Of a stretch of 64,000 nt of DNA, positions 51,115 to 61,009 are shown piece after piece (positions within the stretch are counted from its first letter, which is position 1; each line of letters starts with the position of its first letter). The notes under the pieces are model-generated. The model was not told the origin of the DNA. It did no database searches and was given only the letters and a program-made list of their open reading frames with translations. Made by a program: the position numbers and the translations under genes. Source of the stretch: Crocinitomicaceae bacterium. GTDB lineage: Bacteria; Bacteroidota; Bacteroidia; Flavobacteriales_D; Crocinitomicaceae. The stretch covers positions 1 through 64,000 of the forward strand of contig JAKVAR010000108.1 in the NCBI GenBank assembly GCA_022447585.1, in the 5' to 3' direction.

Positions 51115-52074
51115 TTGGAATTGAAATACGATATTTCTGTAGTAGTACCTCTTTTTAATGAAGAAGAGTCTTTGCCTGAATTATATAGCTGGATAAAGCG
51201 TGTAATGGATGAGAACAAGTTTTCATTCGAGATAGTCTTTATAGATGATGGGAGTAAAGATAATTCCTGGAGTGTAATTGAGAAGCTGAATGAAGAAGAT
51301 TCATGCGCTAAAGGGATTAAATTTCAAAGAAATTACGGTAAGTCTGCAGCTCTCCAGAAAGGTTTCGAAGCAGTTCAAGGTGCTGTCGTGATAACCATGG
51401 ATGCCGATTTGCAGGATTCTCCGGATGAAATTCCTGAATTATATAGGATGATTGTCGAAGAAGAGCTTGATGTTGTTTCTGGATGGAAAAAGAAGCGATA
51501 TGACCCAATGACTAAGACAATACCTACAAAACTTTACAATTGGGCTGCTCGTAGAATTACAGGTATATATTTACACGATTTTAATTGTGGATTAAAGGCC
51601 TATAAGAATGTCGTAGTTAAAAGTATTGAGGTTTATGGTGATATGCACAGATACATTCCACCATTAGCAAAGTATGCTGGATTCAATAGGATTGGTGAGA
51701 AAGTGGTTCAGCATCAAGCAAGAAAATATGGTACTACTAAGTTTGGATTAAATAGATTCATAAATGGTCCTTTAGATTTGCTTTCTGTAGCGTTTATTGG
51801 AAAGTTTGCAAAAAAACCAATGCACCTTTTTGGAGCTCTAGGAATGTTAATGTTTATGATTGGATTCGGATTTTCTTTTTACCTAATTATAGATAAAGTT
51901 TTTATTGATCAAGCAGGGAAATTGATTTCAAGTAGAACTGAATTCTTTATTGCTTTGGCTGCTATGATTATGGGGGTTCAATTCTTTTTAGCAGGCTTTG
52001 TTGCCGAGTTAATTGGTCGAAACTCTTCTCAACGAAATGTTTATTTAGTAGAGAAAACATTAGATGTCAATTAA
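51115..52074 (+). CDS. Glycosyltransferase family 2 (GtrB/DPM1-like), TTG start
   Basis: DISVVVPLFNEEESLPELYSWI, MDADLQDSPDEIPELYRM, two C-terminal TM. Confidence 0.92.
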   Translation: MELKYDISVVVPLFNEEESLPELYSWIKRVMDENKFSFEIVFIDDGSKDNSWSVIEKLNEEDSCAKGIKFQRNYGKSAALQKGFEAVQGAVVITMDADLQDSPDEIPELYRMIVEEELDVVSGWKKKRYDPMTKTIPTKLYNWAARRITGIYLHDFNCGLKAYKNVVVKSIEVYGDMHRYIPPLAKYAGFNRIGEKVVQHQARKYGTTKFGLNRFINGPLDLLSVAFIGKFAKKPMHLFGALGMLMFMIGFGFSFYLIIDKVFIDQAGKLISSRTEFFIALAAMIMGVQFFLAGFVAELIGRNSSQRNVYLVEKTLDVN

Positions 52075-52618
52075 GGGTTGGAACGTTGATGGTACTTGGA
52101 CTTTATTCTTGGATAGAGATGGAGTTATTAATAAGCGGGTTTTCGGAGGGTATATTACTCAAGTTACAGAATTTCATTTTTTGGAAGGTGCGAGGGATGC
52201 AATTGCAACGCTATCAAATATTTTTCATTTAACGTTTGTAGTTACTAATCAGCAAGGTATTGGTAAAGGTTTGATGACAGAACGTAACCTTTTAGAAATT
52301 CATGCTTATATGTGTGATCAAATCCATATGAAAGGAGGGAGGATTAACAAGTGTTACTTTGCTCCAAACCTTAGGGGAGCTGATGACGATATGAGAAAAC
52401 CAAAATCAGATATGGCGGAACTTGCTCAGATGGAATTTCCTCAGGTGGAATTTAAACGTTGCGTGATGGTAGGAGATACGGATTCTGATATAGTGTTTGG
52501 CAGGAATCTTGGTATGAAAACAGTGAGGATTAAAACCGAAGAACCAATTGGTGTGGATGCTGATTTAACAGTTTCAAGCTTAGTTGAGTTTTCGAAATTA
52601 TTAAAGAATGAAATGTAG
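52064..52618 (+). CDS. HAD-IIIA family hydrolase (HisB/GmhB-like)
   Basis: LFLDRDGVINKRV, VVTNQQGIGKGLM, KCYFAPN, VMVGDTDSDIVFGRNLGMKTV. Confidence 0.88.
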   Translation: MSIKGWNVDGTWTLFLDRDGVINKRVFGGYITQVTEFHFLEGARDAIATLSNIFHLTFVVTNQQGIGKGLMTERNLLEIHAYMCDQIHMKGGRINKCYFAPNLRGADDDMRKPKSDMAELAQMEFPQVEFKRCVMVGDTDSDIVFGRNLGMKTVRIKTEEPIGVDADLTVSSLVEFSKLLKNEM

Positions 52619-53363
52619 TTTATTTATTATTGCATGTTTGATTTGCTCAATTACTTTTGGGCAATTAAATCAGGTTGATACTCAGGGGCGAAAGCAAGGT
52701 GAGTGGGCTAAGCTTTATGAAGGAACTAGAGTGTTTCAGTATAAGGGACAGTTTAAAAACGATAAGCCGGTTGGTAAATTTGTTTATTACTATGAGTCCT
52801 CTAAAGTTAAGGCAGTCATTAAACATGAGCCTAATTCAAATAGATCGGTAGCTTTCTATTATCACGAGAATGGTGCGATGATGAGTCATGGAATTTTTAG
52901 AAATCAATTAAAAGATAGTGTTTGGCTGAATTTTGGACCTTCTGAGAGAATTAGTAATACAGAGACCTATGTCAATGGAGAGCTTAATGGTAAAAAGGTG
53001 GTTTACTATGTTCCAGAAGAAGTACATGATAAATCTCAAATTCCATCAGGTGTTTATTTGTATAGAAACGGGGTTCTTCATGGAGAGTTTACTGAGTACT
53101 TTAACGACCTAACAGTAAAAACAAAAGGTCAATATGATAATAATAAGAAGGTGGGTATATGGGACCGTTTTCAGGCTAATGGAAAGAAAATGACCATGAC
53201 ACGCTATAAAAACGGACGTCGTCACGGATGGTGCTTGGCTTATGATAAGTTTGGAAAAGAAATCGGAAGGCAGTACTATTATATGGGAGAGTTAATTGAG
53301 GGGGACCGTTTGAAAGCTCGTATGGCACATATGAAAGCTAAAGGGATCAATCCTAACGATTAA
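52608..53363 (+). CDS. MORN-repeat/YwqK-like exported protein
   Basis: Repeats YKGQFKNDKPVGKFVYYYES, YYHENGAMMSHG, YKNGRRHGWCLAYDKFGKEIG. Confidence 0.82.
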   Translation: MKCSLFIIACLICSITFGQLNQVDTQGRKQGEWAKLYEGTRVFQYKGQFKNDKPVGKFVYYYESSKVKAVIKHEPNSNRSVAFYYHENGAMMSHGIFRNQLKDSVWLNFGPSERISNTETYVNGELNGKKVVYYVPEEVHDKSQIPSGVYLYRNGVLHGEFTEYFNDLTVKTKGQYDNNKKVGIWDRFQANGKKMTMTRYKNGRRHGWCLAYDKFGKEIGRQYYYMGELIEGDRLKARMAHMKAKGINPND

Positions 53364-53397
53364 CAACCTTTTATTCGTACATTCGTCTAAGAGAAAG

Positions 53398-54078
53398 ATG
53401 AATAAATCGATTTTTTATATTATTTCATTTTGTTTACTAACGGTATTTGTATTGTTAGCTTGCAAAAAAGAACCAATTCCTAAATTCCATTACGAGTATT
53501 TTGGTTTAGAAGCAGGTCGTTATGTCATTTATGATGTGATGGAAATTGATCATGATCAAGCATTAGCGAAGCACGACACAACGATTTATCAGCTTAAAAC
53601 TTATTGGGGGCAACCTTATGAAGATAATCTCGGAAGAGACGCTCGCGAATTTATAAGGTTTAGAAGAGATGTTACAACTGATCCATGGGTGTTGTCTGAT
53701 TTATGGACTGGAATTATTGATGGGGTTCGCGCAGAACTGATTGAAGAAAATCAACGTGTTGTAAAACTCGTTTTTGCTCCCAGTCTAAGTAAGGTTTGGG
53801 ATGCCAATGCATACAGTTTAGATGACGAAATGGAGTGTTATTATCGAGACCTGCATCAAGATACAACCTTAAATTCACATTTTTTAGATTCTACATTGGT
53901 TGTGGAACAAGCAAATTACTTTAATCTAATAGATACTGTTCGTAAATATGAGGTGTATCAGAAAGGAGTTGGACTTGTCTATAAACATTTTGTAGATAAT
54001 CATTATCAGTTTGCCTCAGATGAAGTAGTTAATGGAAAAGAGGTTTACTTTACTTTTGTTGAAACTGGTATTGAATAA
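53398..54078 (+). CDS. Hypothetical lipoprotein
   Basis: MNKSIFYIISFCLLTVFVLLACKKE lipobox. Confidence 0.75.
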   Translation: MNKSIFYIISFCLLTVFVLLACKKEPIPKFHYEYFGLEAGRYVIYDVMEIDHDQALAKHDTTIYQLKTYWGQPYEDNLGRDAREFIRFRRDVTTDPWVLSDLWTGIIDGVRAELIEENQRVVKLVFAPSLSKVWDANAYSLDDEMECYYRDLHQDTTLNSHFLDSTLVVEQANYFNLIDTVRKYEVYQKGVGLVYKHFVDNHYQFASDEVVNGKEVYFTFVETGIE

Positions 54079-54129
54079 AAAACAGGAAGTCTAACTTCTT
54101 ACTTAAGATTCTAGTACCTGCATCTTTAT

Positions 54130-55248
54130 ATGAAAATCGCGTTATTATCTGCATTTTATCCTTACAGAGGAGGTGTCGCTCAGTTTAGTGCGATGCTTTA
54201 TCGAACCTTGGAAGAAGAGCATAAGGTGAAAGCTTATACGTTTAAGCGACAATATCCAAGCTTTTTGTTTCCAGGGGCTTCTCAGTTTGTCACAAATTAT
54301 GATAATCCCGACGTAATTGAGGCTGAGAGAGTCCTGGATACCGTAAATCCATTTTCATTCGGTAGTTCAGCAAAAAAAGTGAATGCATTCGAACCTGATC
54401 TTTTCATTGGGCAGTATTGGATGACCTTTTTCGGCCCTTCCATGGGAGGGGTGTATAAGCGTGTAAATAAGCAAGCGAAACGTATTAGTATACTACATAA
54501 TGTAATTCCACATGAGAAACGTTTTTTCGATAAGGGGGCAAATAATTATTTTCTAAAACATAATGATGGTTTCGTGGTTATGAGTGATACCGTCTTAAAT
54601 GATCTCCTTTCGTTGAAACCAGACGCAAAATATCTAAGAATTGATCATCCTGCATATGATCAGTTTGGCGAGAAACTAAATAAAGAAACTGCAATTGGAA
54701 AGCTAGATCTTCCAACAGGTAAGGCGTATTTATTGTTTTTTGGTTTTATTCGAACTTATAAAGGATTAGATATATTGCTAGAAGCAATGGGGGATCTGAC
54801 TGAGGATATTCACCTAATCGTAGCAGGTGAGGTTTATGGTAATTTTGATAAATACCAATCTATAATTGATTCTCTGAACTTAAAGGAAAGGGTTCATCTA
54901 TTTAATAATTATATCGGCGATGATGAGGTTTCAAGCTATTTCTCCGCGGCTGATGTTTGTATCCTTCCATATAAGGGGGCAACTCAAAGTGGAATCACAG
55001 CAATATCACATCATTTTGATCTCCCTATCATTGCAACTGATGTAGGTGGATTGAGAGAAAACACACGTCATAATGAGACTGGTTTAATTGTTAAGGAGCC
55101 TGACGGTCATTTGATTGCCAATTCAATTAAGCAATATTTCAATAAGGACTTGAAGTCTAAATTCTCAAATCAAATCGCTCAGGATAAAACTGAAAATTCA
55201 TGGGAGAATTTCGCTAAAAAGATCATTGATTTTTCAAAAACGCTCTAA
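54130..55248 (+). CDS. Glycosyltransferase family 4
   Basis: ALLSAFYPYRGGVAQFSAMLYRTLEEEHKV, LFFGFIRTYKGLDILLEAM, GATQSGITAISHHFDLPIIATDVGGLREN. Confidence 0.92.
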   Translation: MKIALLSAFYPYRGGVAQFSAMLYRTLEEEHKVKAYTFKRQYPSFLFPGASQFVTNYDNPDVIEAERVLDTVNPFSFGSSAKKVNAFEPDLFIGQYWMTFFGPSMGGVYKRVNKQAKRISILHNVIPHEKRFFDKGANNYFLKHNDGFVVMSDTVLNDLLSLKPDAKYLRIDHPAYDQFGEKLNKETAIGKLDLPTGKAYLLFFGFIRTYKGLDILLEAMGDLTEDIHLIVAGEVYGNFDKYQSIIDSLNLKERVHLFNNYIGDDEVSSYFSAADVCILPYKGATQSGITAISHHFDLPIIATDVGGLRENTRHNETGLIVKEPDGHLIANSIKQYFNKDLKSKFSNQIAQDKTENSWENFAKKIIDFSKTL

Positions 55249-55350
55249 TTTTAGTTGAAAGTTATAGCGGGCTATTTGTCTAGTGTTTACAGGTATTTTG
55301 GTGGTTATATCGATTGCCGTTTTTTTCTTTATAATTAGACGCCTATTATG

Positions 55351-55381
55351 TTGACTTTAACAAAGGTAAAGTCTATATTTG
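55351..55381 (+). promoter_or_regulatory. secDF promoter TTG-N20-TATATTTG with an inverted repeat across the spacer
   Basis: TTG 55351-55353... TATATTTG 55374-55381; GACTTTA(55353-55359)/TAAAGTC(55367-55373). Confidence 0.65.
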
Positions 55382-55415
55382 CAGGCTTAATTAATTACTT
55401 AACTATTTTACGAAA

Positions 55416-58400
55416 ATGCGTAATAAAGGATTTTTTTGGTTTTTGACAATCTTGCTGACGGCTATTTGTGTTTATCAACTGTCGTTTACATTTGTTTCTA
55501 ACGGTGTAGAGAAGAAAGCAGAGAAAGAAGCTCAAACTCGTGTTGATGATTTAAAGGCTCAGGCTGAGAAGAACAACATGATTGCCTACTTGCCGAACAA
55601 CACTAAAGTTAACTTCAATGAAGCGGAAGCAGAAGAGTTAGCAAAGTCAGCGTTCATCAACCAAATTTTAAAAGAAAAAGCAGAAACAGCAGTATACCCT
55701 GTTTTTGGTTCAACGTTTAAGGATGTTAAAAAACGAAGTCTAGCTTTTGGTTTGGACCTTGTTGGTGGTATGAGTGTAACTTTAGAAGTTTCGGTTCCTG
55801 AGCTTTTAAAAAATTATGTTCGTAACGAAAGAGACCTTAAGTTTAAGAAAGCGTTCAAAGCGGCAAAAGATCAGTATGGAAACGAAGGTGGAGATTTTAT
55901 CTCAATTTTCATTGCTAAGCATAATTCTTTAAACCCAGAAACTCCTTTAGTGAGTTTATTTGCTATTTCGGATATCGATGAATTAGGAATGAAATCAACT
56001 GATGAAGAAGTTGAGGCTTTCTTAAGAGATAAAGAAGCGAGCTCTATGGATGGTGTTGAAGAGATTATGAATCGTCGAATCAACCAATTCGGTGTTGCTC
56101 AACCAAATATTCAGAAAGATCCAACGAACAACAGACTTTATATTGAGTTACCAGGTGTTCAGGATGAAGCTACAGTTGCTGAAAAATTACAATCAACAGC
56201 AAACCTTCAATTCTTTGAAACGTATTCAATCCAAGAGATTGGTGCGCAATGGCAACAAGCTGGTGTGATTTCCAGAACTGCTCAACTAGATTCAGAAGAG
56301 GATAAAGAAACAGTGGTTGAAGATTCAACTAATGTTGCTGTTGAAGATACTTCAAGCCTAGATTTAAATGATTTATCTTCTTTAACGAATGATGGTCAGA
56401 AGGGATTGGCTGATTTGATGAAACCTGCGGGTGGATTCTCAATGGGATATTGTGCTCCTGAAGATAAAAATGCAGTAGACGTTTTATTGAAAAGAGAAGA
56501 TATATTAGCGTTATTTCCAGATGATATTAAATTTATGTGGTCTTCTGATTTAGAGACGATCAATCTTGATACTAAGGAGTTAGGATACTTCTTATATGCC
56601 GTTCGTGTTCCTATTAATGGCAAAGCGAGAGTTGGAGGTAAAGACATCAAAACGGCCTCTACTGGTTACGATCAAAATGAAGGTAAAATCACAGTTGATC
56701 TTCAAATGACTGAAGAAGGTGGGGATAATTGGGCCCAAATGACGCAAGATAATGCTGGACGTGTTATAGCGATTACTATGGATGACGTTGTTTACAGTGC
56801 GCCAAGAGTAAACGAGCCAATTACAGGCGGTCGTACTCAAATTTCTGGAAGCTTTACGATTAATGAGGCGAAAGATTTAGCAGGTTTACTTAATGGTGGT
56901 GCTTTACCAGCTCCATGCGTTATTAAAGAACAAACGAAAGTTGGACCAACGATTGGTGCTGAAAATGCTTCTGCTGGTTTAATGTCTTTCGGGATGGCTT
57001 TATTACTTGTGTTTATTTATATGATTTTTTATTACGGTAAAGCTGGTATCATTGCAGATATCGCATTATTTGCAAATATCTTATTCATCTTTGGTTCGTT
57101 GGCTTCTTTTGGAGCTGTATTAACTTTAGCGGGTATTGCGGGTATCGTATTAACAATTGGTATGGCGGTAGATGCTAACGTACTTATCTTTGAACGTGTT
57201 CGTGAAGAACAAACTGCAGGTAAAGACATTAAATCTGCTATTGATACAGGGTTTAAGAAAGCGCTATCTTCTATTATTGATGCGAACGTTACCACTTTAT
57301 TAACTGCAATCATCTTAAAGACTTTTGGTTCAGGTCCAATCGAATCTTTTGCAACTACTTTAATCATTGGTATCTTTACGTCTGTATTTGCTGCCCTAGT
57401 AATTACACGTCTTTGCATGAACTGGTGGATGAAGTCCGGAAAGAACATGTCTTTTGAAACGAAAACAACAAAAGGTGCTTTCAAAAACTTCAAGTTTGAT
57501 TTCGTGGGAGGACGTAAGAAGTACTACATCATTTCTGGAATCTTAGTTGCTGGTGGTATTGTTGCTTTGTTAACAAAAGGTTTGAACCCAAGTGTTGAGT
57601 TCTCAGGAGGTCGTACTTTCGGTGTTAAGTTTGAGCAAAATGCTGGAGACAATATGGATTACATTAGAACTAACTTAGCTTCTGTTTTCGTTGAAGACGG
57701 TAAAGAGGCTTCTTTAGAGCTTAAGACGAAATCGAATAATTTCTATTTGGATATCACAACTAACTTTATGTTAGCGAATGAAAATGGAAACATTGAAGTT
57801 AAAGAGAAATTAATCGAAGGGTTGAAGAAGTGTGAGGCTAAAGTTGGTAAGGCTAAGATCATGGAGTCTAGATCTGTATCTGCAACTGTTTCTAAAGAGT
57901 TAATATCTTCTTCTATGTGGGCAATTTTATTGTCTCTAGTTGTAATATTTGCATACATATTATTACGTTTCGGTAGATGGCAATATTCAACTGGTGCCAT
58001 TATCGCCATGCTTCATGATGTTACTTTAGTGCTAGCTGCATTCGCCATTTTCCACGGTATTCTTCCTTTCAATATGGATGTAGATCAAGCGTTTATCGCA
58101 GCAATATTAACGGTAATTGGTTATTCAATTAATGATACCGTTGTTGTTTTTGATAGAATTCGTGAGAATCTAGGTTTGCATAAAGCTGCAGATGAGAATG
58201 AGCAAATCAATATTTCATTGAACTCTACTTTATCCAGAACAATCAATACTTCGATGACTACATTTATCGTATTACTTATCATCTTCTTATTTGGTGGGGC
58301 TGCGATTAAAGGATTCATCTTTGCATTGATGATTGGTGTCATCGTTGGTACATACTCTTCTTTATGTATTGCAACTCCAATCTTAATTGACTTTTCTAAA

Positions 58401-58496
58401 AACAAATTGACAGAGGATGCTGAAGCTGCTAAGGCTAAAGCTGCTGCTCTTGCTGCTGAGAAAGCTGAAATGGCTGCTCATGACGCACAGGTGTAG
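55416..58496 (+). CDS. secDF: Protein translocase subunit SecDF (fusion)
   Basis: SecD: FGLDLVGGMSVTLEV, GMAVDANVLIFERVREE; SecF: GGRTFGVKF, YSINDTVVVFDRIRENL. Confidence 0.96.
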   Translation: MRNKGFFWFLTILLTAICVYQLSFTFVSNGVEKKAEKEAQTRVDDLKAQAEKNNMIAYLPNNTKVNFNEAEAEELAKSAFINQILKEKAETAVYPVFGSTFKDVKKRSLAFGLDLVGGMSVTLEVSVPELLKNYVRNERDLKFKKAFKAAKDQYGNEGGDFISIFIAKHNSLNPETPLVSLFAISDIDELGMKSTDEEVEAFLRDKEASSMDGVEEIMNRRINQFGVAQPNIQKDPTNNRLYIELPGVQDEATVAEKLQSTANLQFFETYSIQEIGAQWQQAGVISRTAQLDSEEDKETVVEDSTNVAVEDTSSLDLNDLSSLTNDGQKGLADLMKPAGGFSMGYCAPEDKNAVDVLLKREDILALFPDDIKFMWSSDLETINLDTKELGYFLYAVRVPINGKARVGGKDIKTASTGYDQNEGKITVDLQMTEEGGDNWAQMTQDNAGRVIAITMDDVVYSAPRVNEPITGGRTQISGSFTINEAKDLAGLLNGGALPAPCVIKEQTKVGPTIGAENASAGLMSFGMALLLVFIYMIFYYGKAGIIADIALFANILFIFGSLASFGAVLTLAGIAGIVLTIGMAVDANVLIFERVREEQTAGKDIKSAIDTGFKKALSSIIDANVTTLLTAIILKTFGSGPIESFATTLIIGIFTSVFAALVITRLCMNWWMKSGKNMSFETKTTKGAFKNFKFDFVGGRKKYYIISGILVAGGIVALLTKGLNPSVEFSGGRTFGVKFEQNAGDNMDYIRTNLASVFVEDGKEASLELKTKSNNFYLDITTNFMLANENGNIEVKEKLIEGLKKCEAKVGKAKIMESRSVSATVSKELISSSMWAILLSLVVIFAYILLRFGRWQYSTGAIIAMLHDVTLVLAAFAIFHGILPFNMDVDQAFIAAILTVIGYSINDTVVVFDRIRENLGLHKAADENEQINISLNSTLSRTINTSMTTFIVLLIIFLFGGAAIKGFIFALMIGVIVGTYSSLCIATPILIDFSKNKLTEDAEAAKAKAAALAAEKAEMAAHDAQV

Positions 58497-58513
58497 TCAA
58501 TAACAATATATTG

Positions 58514-58546
58514 AAAAGGTCACTTCATTTGAAGTGACCTTTTTTT
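58514..58546 (+). terminator. Rho-independent terminator of secDF
   Basis: AAAAGGTCACTTC-attt-GAAGTGACCTTTTTTT. Confidence 0.9.
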
Positions 58547-58702
58547 ATACCCAACTTTTTGGCTGCAAATTGCGTTTTAATTGCAAAGGAAGTGTATGGA
58601 GTTGTTGATTGTATTGGTTGTTTTAATGATGATAGGAAAGAAACTAATAGATTAATAACAAAAGAGTAAGGATAGTTCAATTTCGATTGTTTATTTTGTT
58701 CT

Positions 58703-61009
58703 ATGGTTTGCTTGAAACTTTCAAAAAATTTTAAAAAGACACTTTTTATAGGTGTTATTTTATGTTTAAGTAAATTTAGTTTTAGTCAGCAAGATTCAAT
58801 AGAACTTAAACTTTTTGATCATTCTGATCTTCAATCTGGTTTTTTAAAGGAACGAAGTATGATAACTTCAGCCAACCGATTAGCAGAGAGACCAGACGAT
58901 CTATCCCAAGAAATAATAATCGTAGAAGGTTCTGAAATCAGAAAATTTGGTTACTCAACTCTGGTAGATGTGCTGAAAAGTATTCCTGGCTTTAGAACTT
59001 CTCAGCCAGGAAATGCAATTGAAGGAGAAACCTTTTTAATGCGCGGTCTTGTTGGTAATGATCATGCAAAGATTCTTATAAATGGTATACCAATAAAACC
59101 TGAAGCAGTTAAGGGAATGCCTATAGCCAGTCAATTACCGGTTCGACATGCTGAGCGTATCGAAATTGTACTGGGTCCTGCTTCTGCTTCCTATGGATCT
59201 GATGCAATGGCTGGAGTCATTAATATTGTCCTTCCTGAAGTTGATCGACCGGTGTTCGCATGGGCAGATGTAAATATCCTAACTCCTAAGACGTCTGATT
59301 TCAATTTAACTTTAGGCGGAAAAGTGGGGAAAGGAAAGAACATATTGAACTATGAAATATTTGCATCAAGCTTTCGCGCGGATGATGTAAACCTGTTAAT
59401 TCCGGATGATTCAATAAAGTTAAAACCGGGTGAGTTTACGGCCCAACAAATGGAATTATTCGTGGGTGAGGATAGCATTCCTGCTATTAATGAACTGAAA
59501 AGAGAAAGTAGATTACTTGGTGCTTATGTAAAGTTTCGCTGGTTTGAGTTTAATGCAATGAATATGTTTAGAGAAGAGCATAGTGCATTCGGTTATCATC
59601 CTGTTTCAAGGTCTTATCACAAGACTAGTACAACTTATGGGGAGAATATAAATACCTTTAGTTTGAAATATAAAGATGAAAAAAAGAAGAGGTTTCAATC
59701 GAGAGCAGCTATTTCAGCTTTAGCATACCGAACCATAACTAACTCATCTTTTTTCAGTTTTGCGGATATTTTATCCTCAGGGGATAATTTTATTTATGCA
59801 AAATCTATTGATTTGCATGTTGAATATCAGGGAGATATGAATATTAATCAAGATATGTCTATTTCAATCGGCTTTTCTTCAGACTTTTCTGCTTCTCATC
59901 CTTTTACAAATTATTTATATCGCCCCTACCGAAAAACGGGTTACTCATTTGAGCTAGATTCTTCAGAAATGATATTGAGTACTGCGGTTATAAATAATGT
60001 GGATTCTACTAATATACTTGATGTTGAGACAGTACTTGAGCCATATTATACGTATAATACCGCGGTTTTTGCGAACTATGTTTATCGATCAAAATCCAAC
60101 AAGTTTAATCTAAACCTCGGTGCTAGACTGGATTATGATAATAAGAATGAATTAATTTTTACGCCTAAAATTGGACTTGTATATAGACCTTTTAAAAAGA
60201 TACGTTTTAGGGCAAATTATGGAAAGGGACACAGACAAGGGCGTTCTTACAATATATTTAATAATTACTCCATTCTAAAACAAGAGTTTGATCAAGGTAT
60301 TGGTTTGAAAAGAAGCCAGACTGACATTTTAACTGAGCAATTACACGGTCTTGAATTCGGATTGGATTGGAAATTAGCAGGTCAATTGAAATTAAAATTA
60401 GGATATTATGCGCATTACATAACAAATAAAGTGATGCATGAGTATTACGACTTTGATAATATTGAAGGTTTTGAATTAGATAAAAGAGTAGGCTATGGAT
60501 TTTTCAATGGTTTGGCGTATTCTTTTCTGCAAGCAGCAAATATTGAAATACATTTCAAGCAGTCAATGGGTAAAATAGGGTTAGATATTCTAGGAAGTTA
60601 TGAATTTGCTGAGGGAACAGAGCTTGTTTTTCCTGAATCTTTAGAGTTATCGGAAGTAACTCAAGCGGGGTATAGATTTGTGCCTAAACATTCTGGTCTA
60701 CTCAATCTTAATATTGATTTTTCTGGGTTTACACTTTCGTTTCGCAATAAGATTTTTGGATCGTATGTTGCGGATATTGTCAGATATAATGAGGAGGTTT
60801 ATTCTTATACGAATCATGGTGTTACGTATAACTTGGATATTTTATTGCATAAAGACTTGTTTCGACAATTAAGCGTTTTTGGCGGTACTTATAATGTTTT
60901 AGGCAGTGTTCAATCTGGAATACCAAATATTAATTTGACGGACGTATGGAAGTTTAATCCGCAATACGGAACTGTTTATAGAATTGGACTAAATTTTAAG
61001 TTGAATTAA
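58703..61009 (+). CDS. TonB-dependent outer membrane receptor
   Basis: LVDVLKSIPGFRTSQPGNAIEGETFLMRGLVGNDHAKILINGIPIKPEAVKG..RIEIVLGPASASYGSDAMAGVINIV; beta-barrel, C-terminal YRIGLNFKLN. Confidence 0.92.
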   Translation: MVCLKLSKNFKKTLFIGVILCLSKFSFSQQDSIELKLFDHSDLQSGFLKERSMITSANRLAERPDDLSQEIIIVEGSEIRKFGYSTLVDVLKSIPGFRTSQPGNAIEGETFLMRGLVGNDHAKILINGIPIKPEAVKGMPIASQLPVRHAERIEIVLGPASASYGSDAMAGVINIVLPEVDRPVFAWADVNILTPKTSDFNLTLGGKVGKGKNILNYEIFASSFRADDVNLLIPDDSIKLKPGEFTAQQMELFVGEDSIPAINELKRESRLLGAYVKFRWFEFNAMNMFREEHSAFGYHPVSRSYHKTSTTYGENINTFSLKYKDEKKKRFQSRAAISALAYRTITNSSFFSFADILSSGDNFIYAKSIDLHVEYQGDMNINQDMSISIGFSSDFSASHPFTNYLYRPYRKTGYSFELDSSEMILSTAVINNVDSTNILDVETVLEPYYTYNTAVFANYVYRSKSNKFNLNLGARLDYDNKNELIFTPKIGLVYRPFKKIRFRANYGKGHRQGRSYNIFNNYSILKQEFDQGIGLKRSQTDILTEQLHGLEFGLDWKLAGQLKLKLGYYAHYITNKVMHEYYDFDNIEGFELDKRVGYGFFNGLAYSFLQAANIEIHFKQSMGKIGLDILGSYEFAEGTELVFPESLELSEVTQAGYRFVPKHSGLLNLNIDFSGFTLSFRNKIFGSYVADIVRYNEEVYSYTNHGVTYNLDILLHKDLFRQLSVFGGTYNVLGSVQSGIPNINLTDVWKFNPQYGTVYRIGLNFKLN

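Noticed and set aside
56396-58405. Minus-strand ORFs of 82-153 aa within secDF
   Set aside because: Antisense shadows of a clear SecDF coding sequence.
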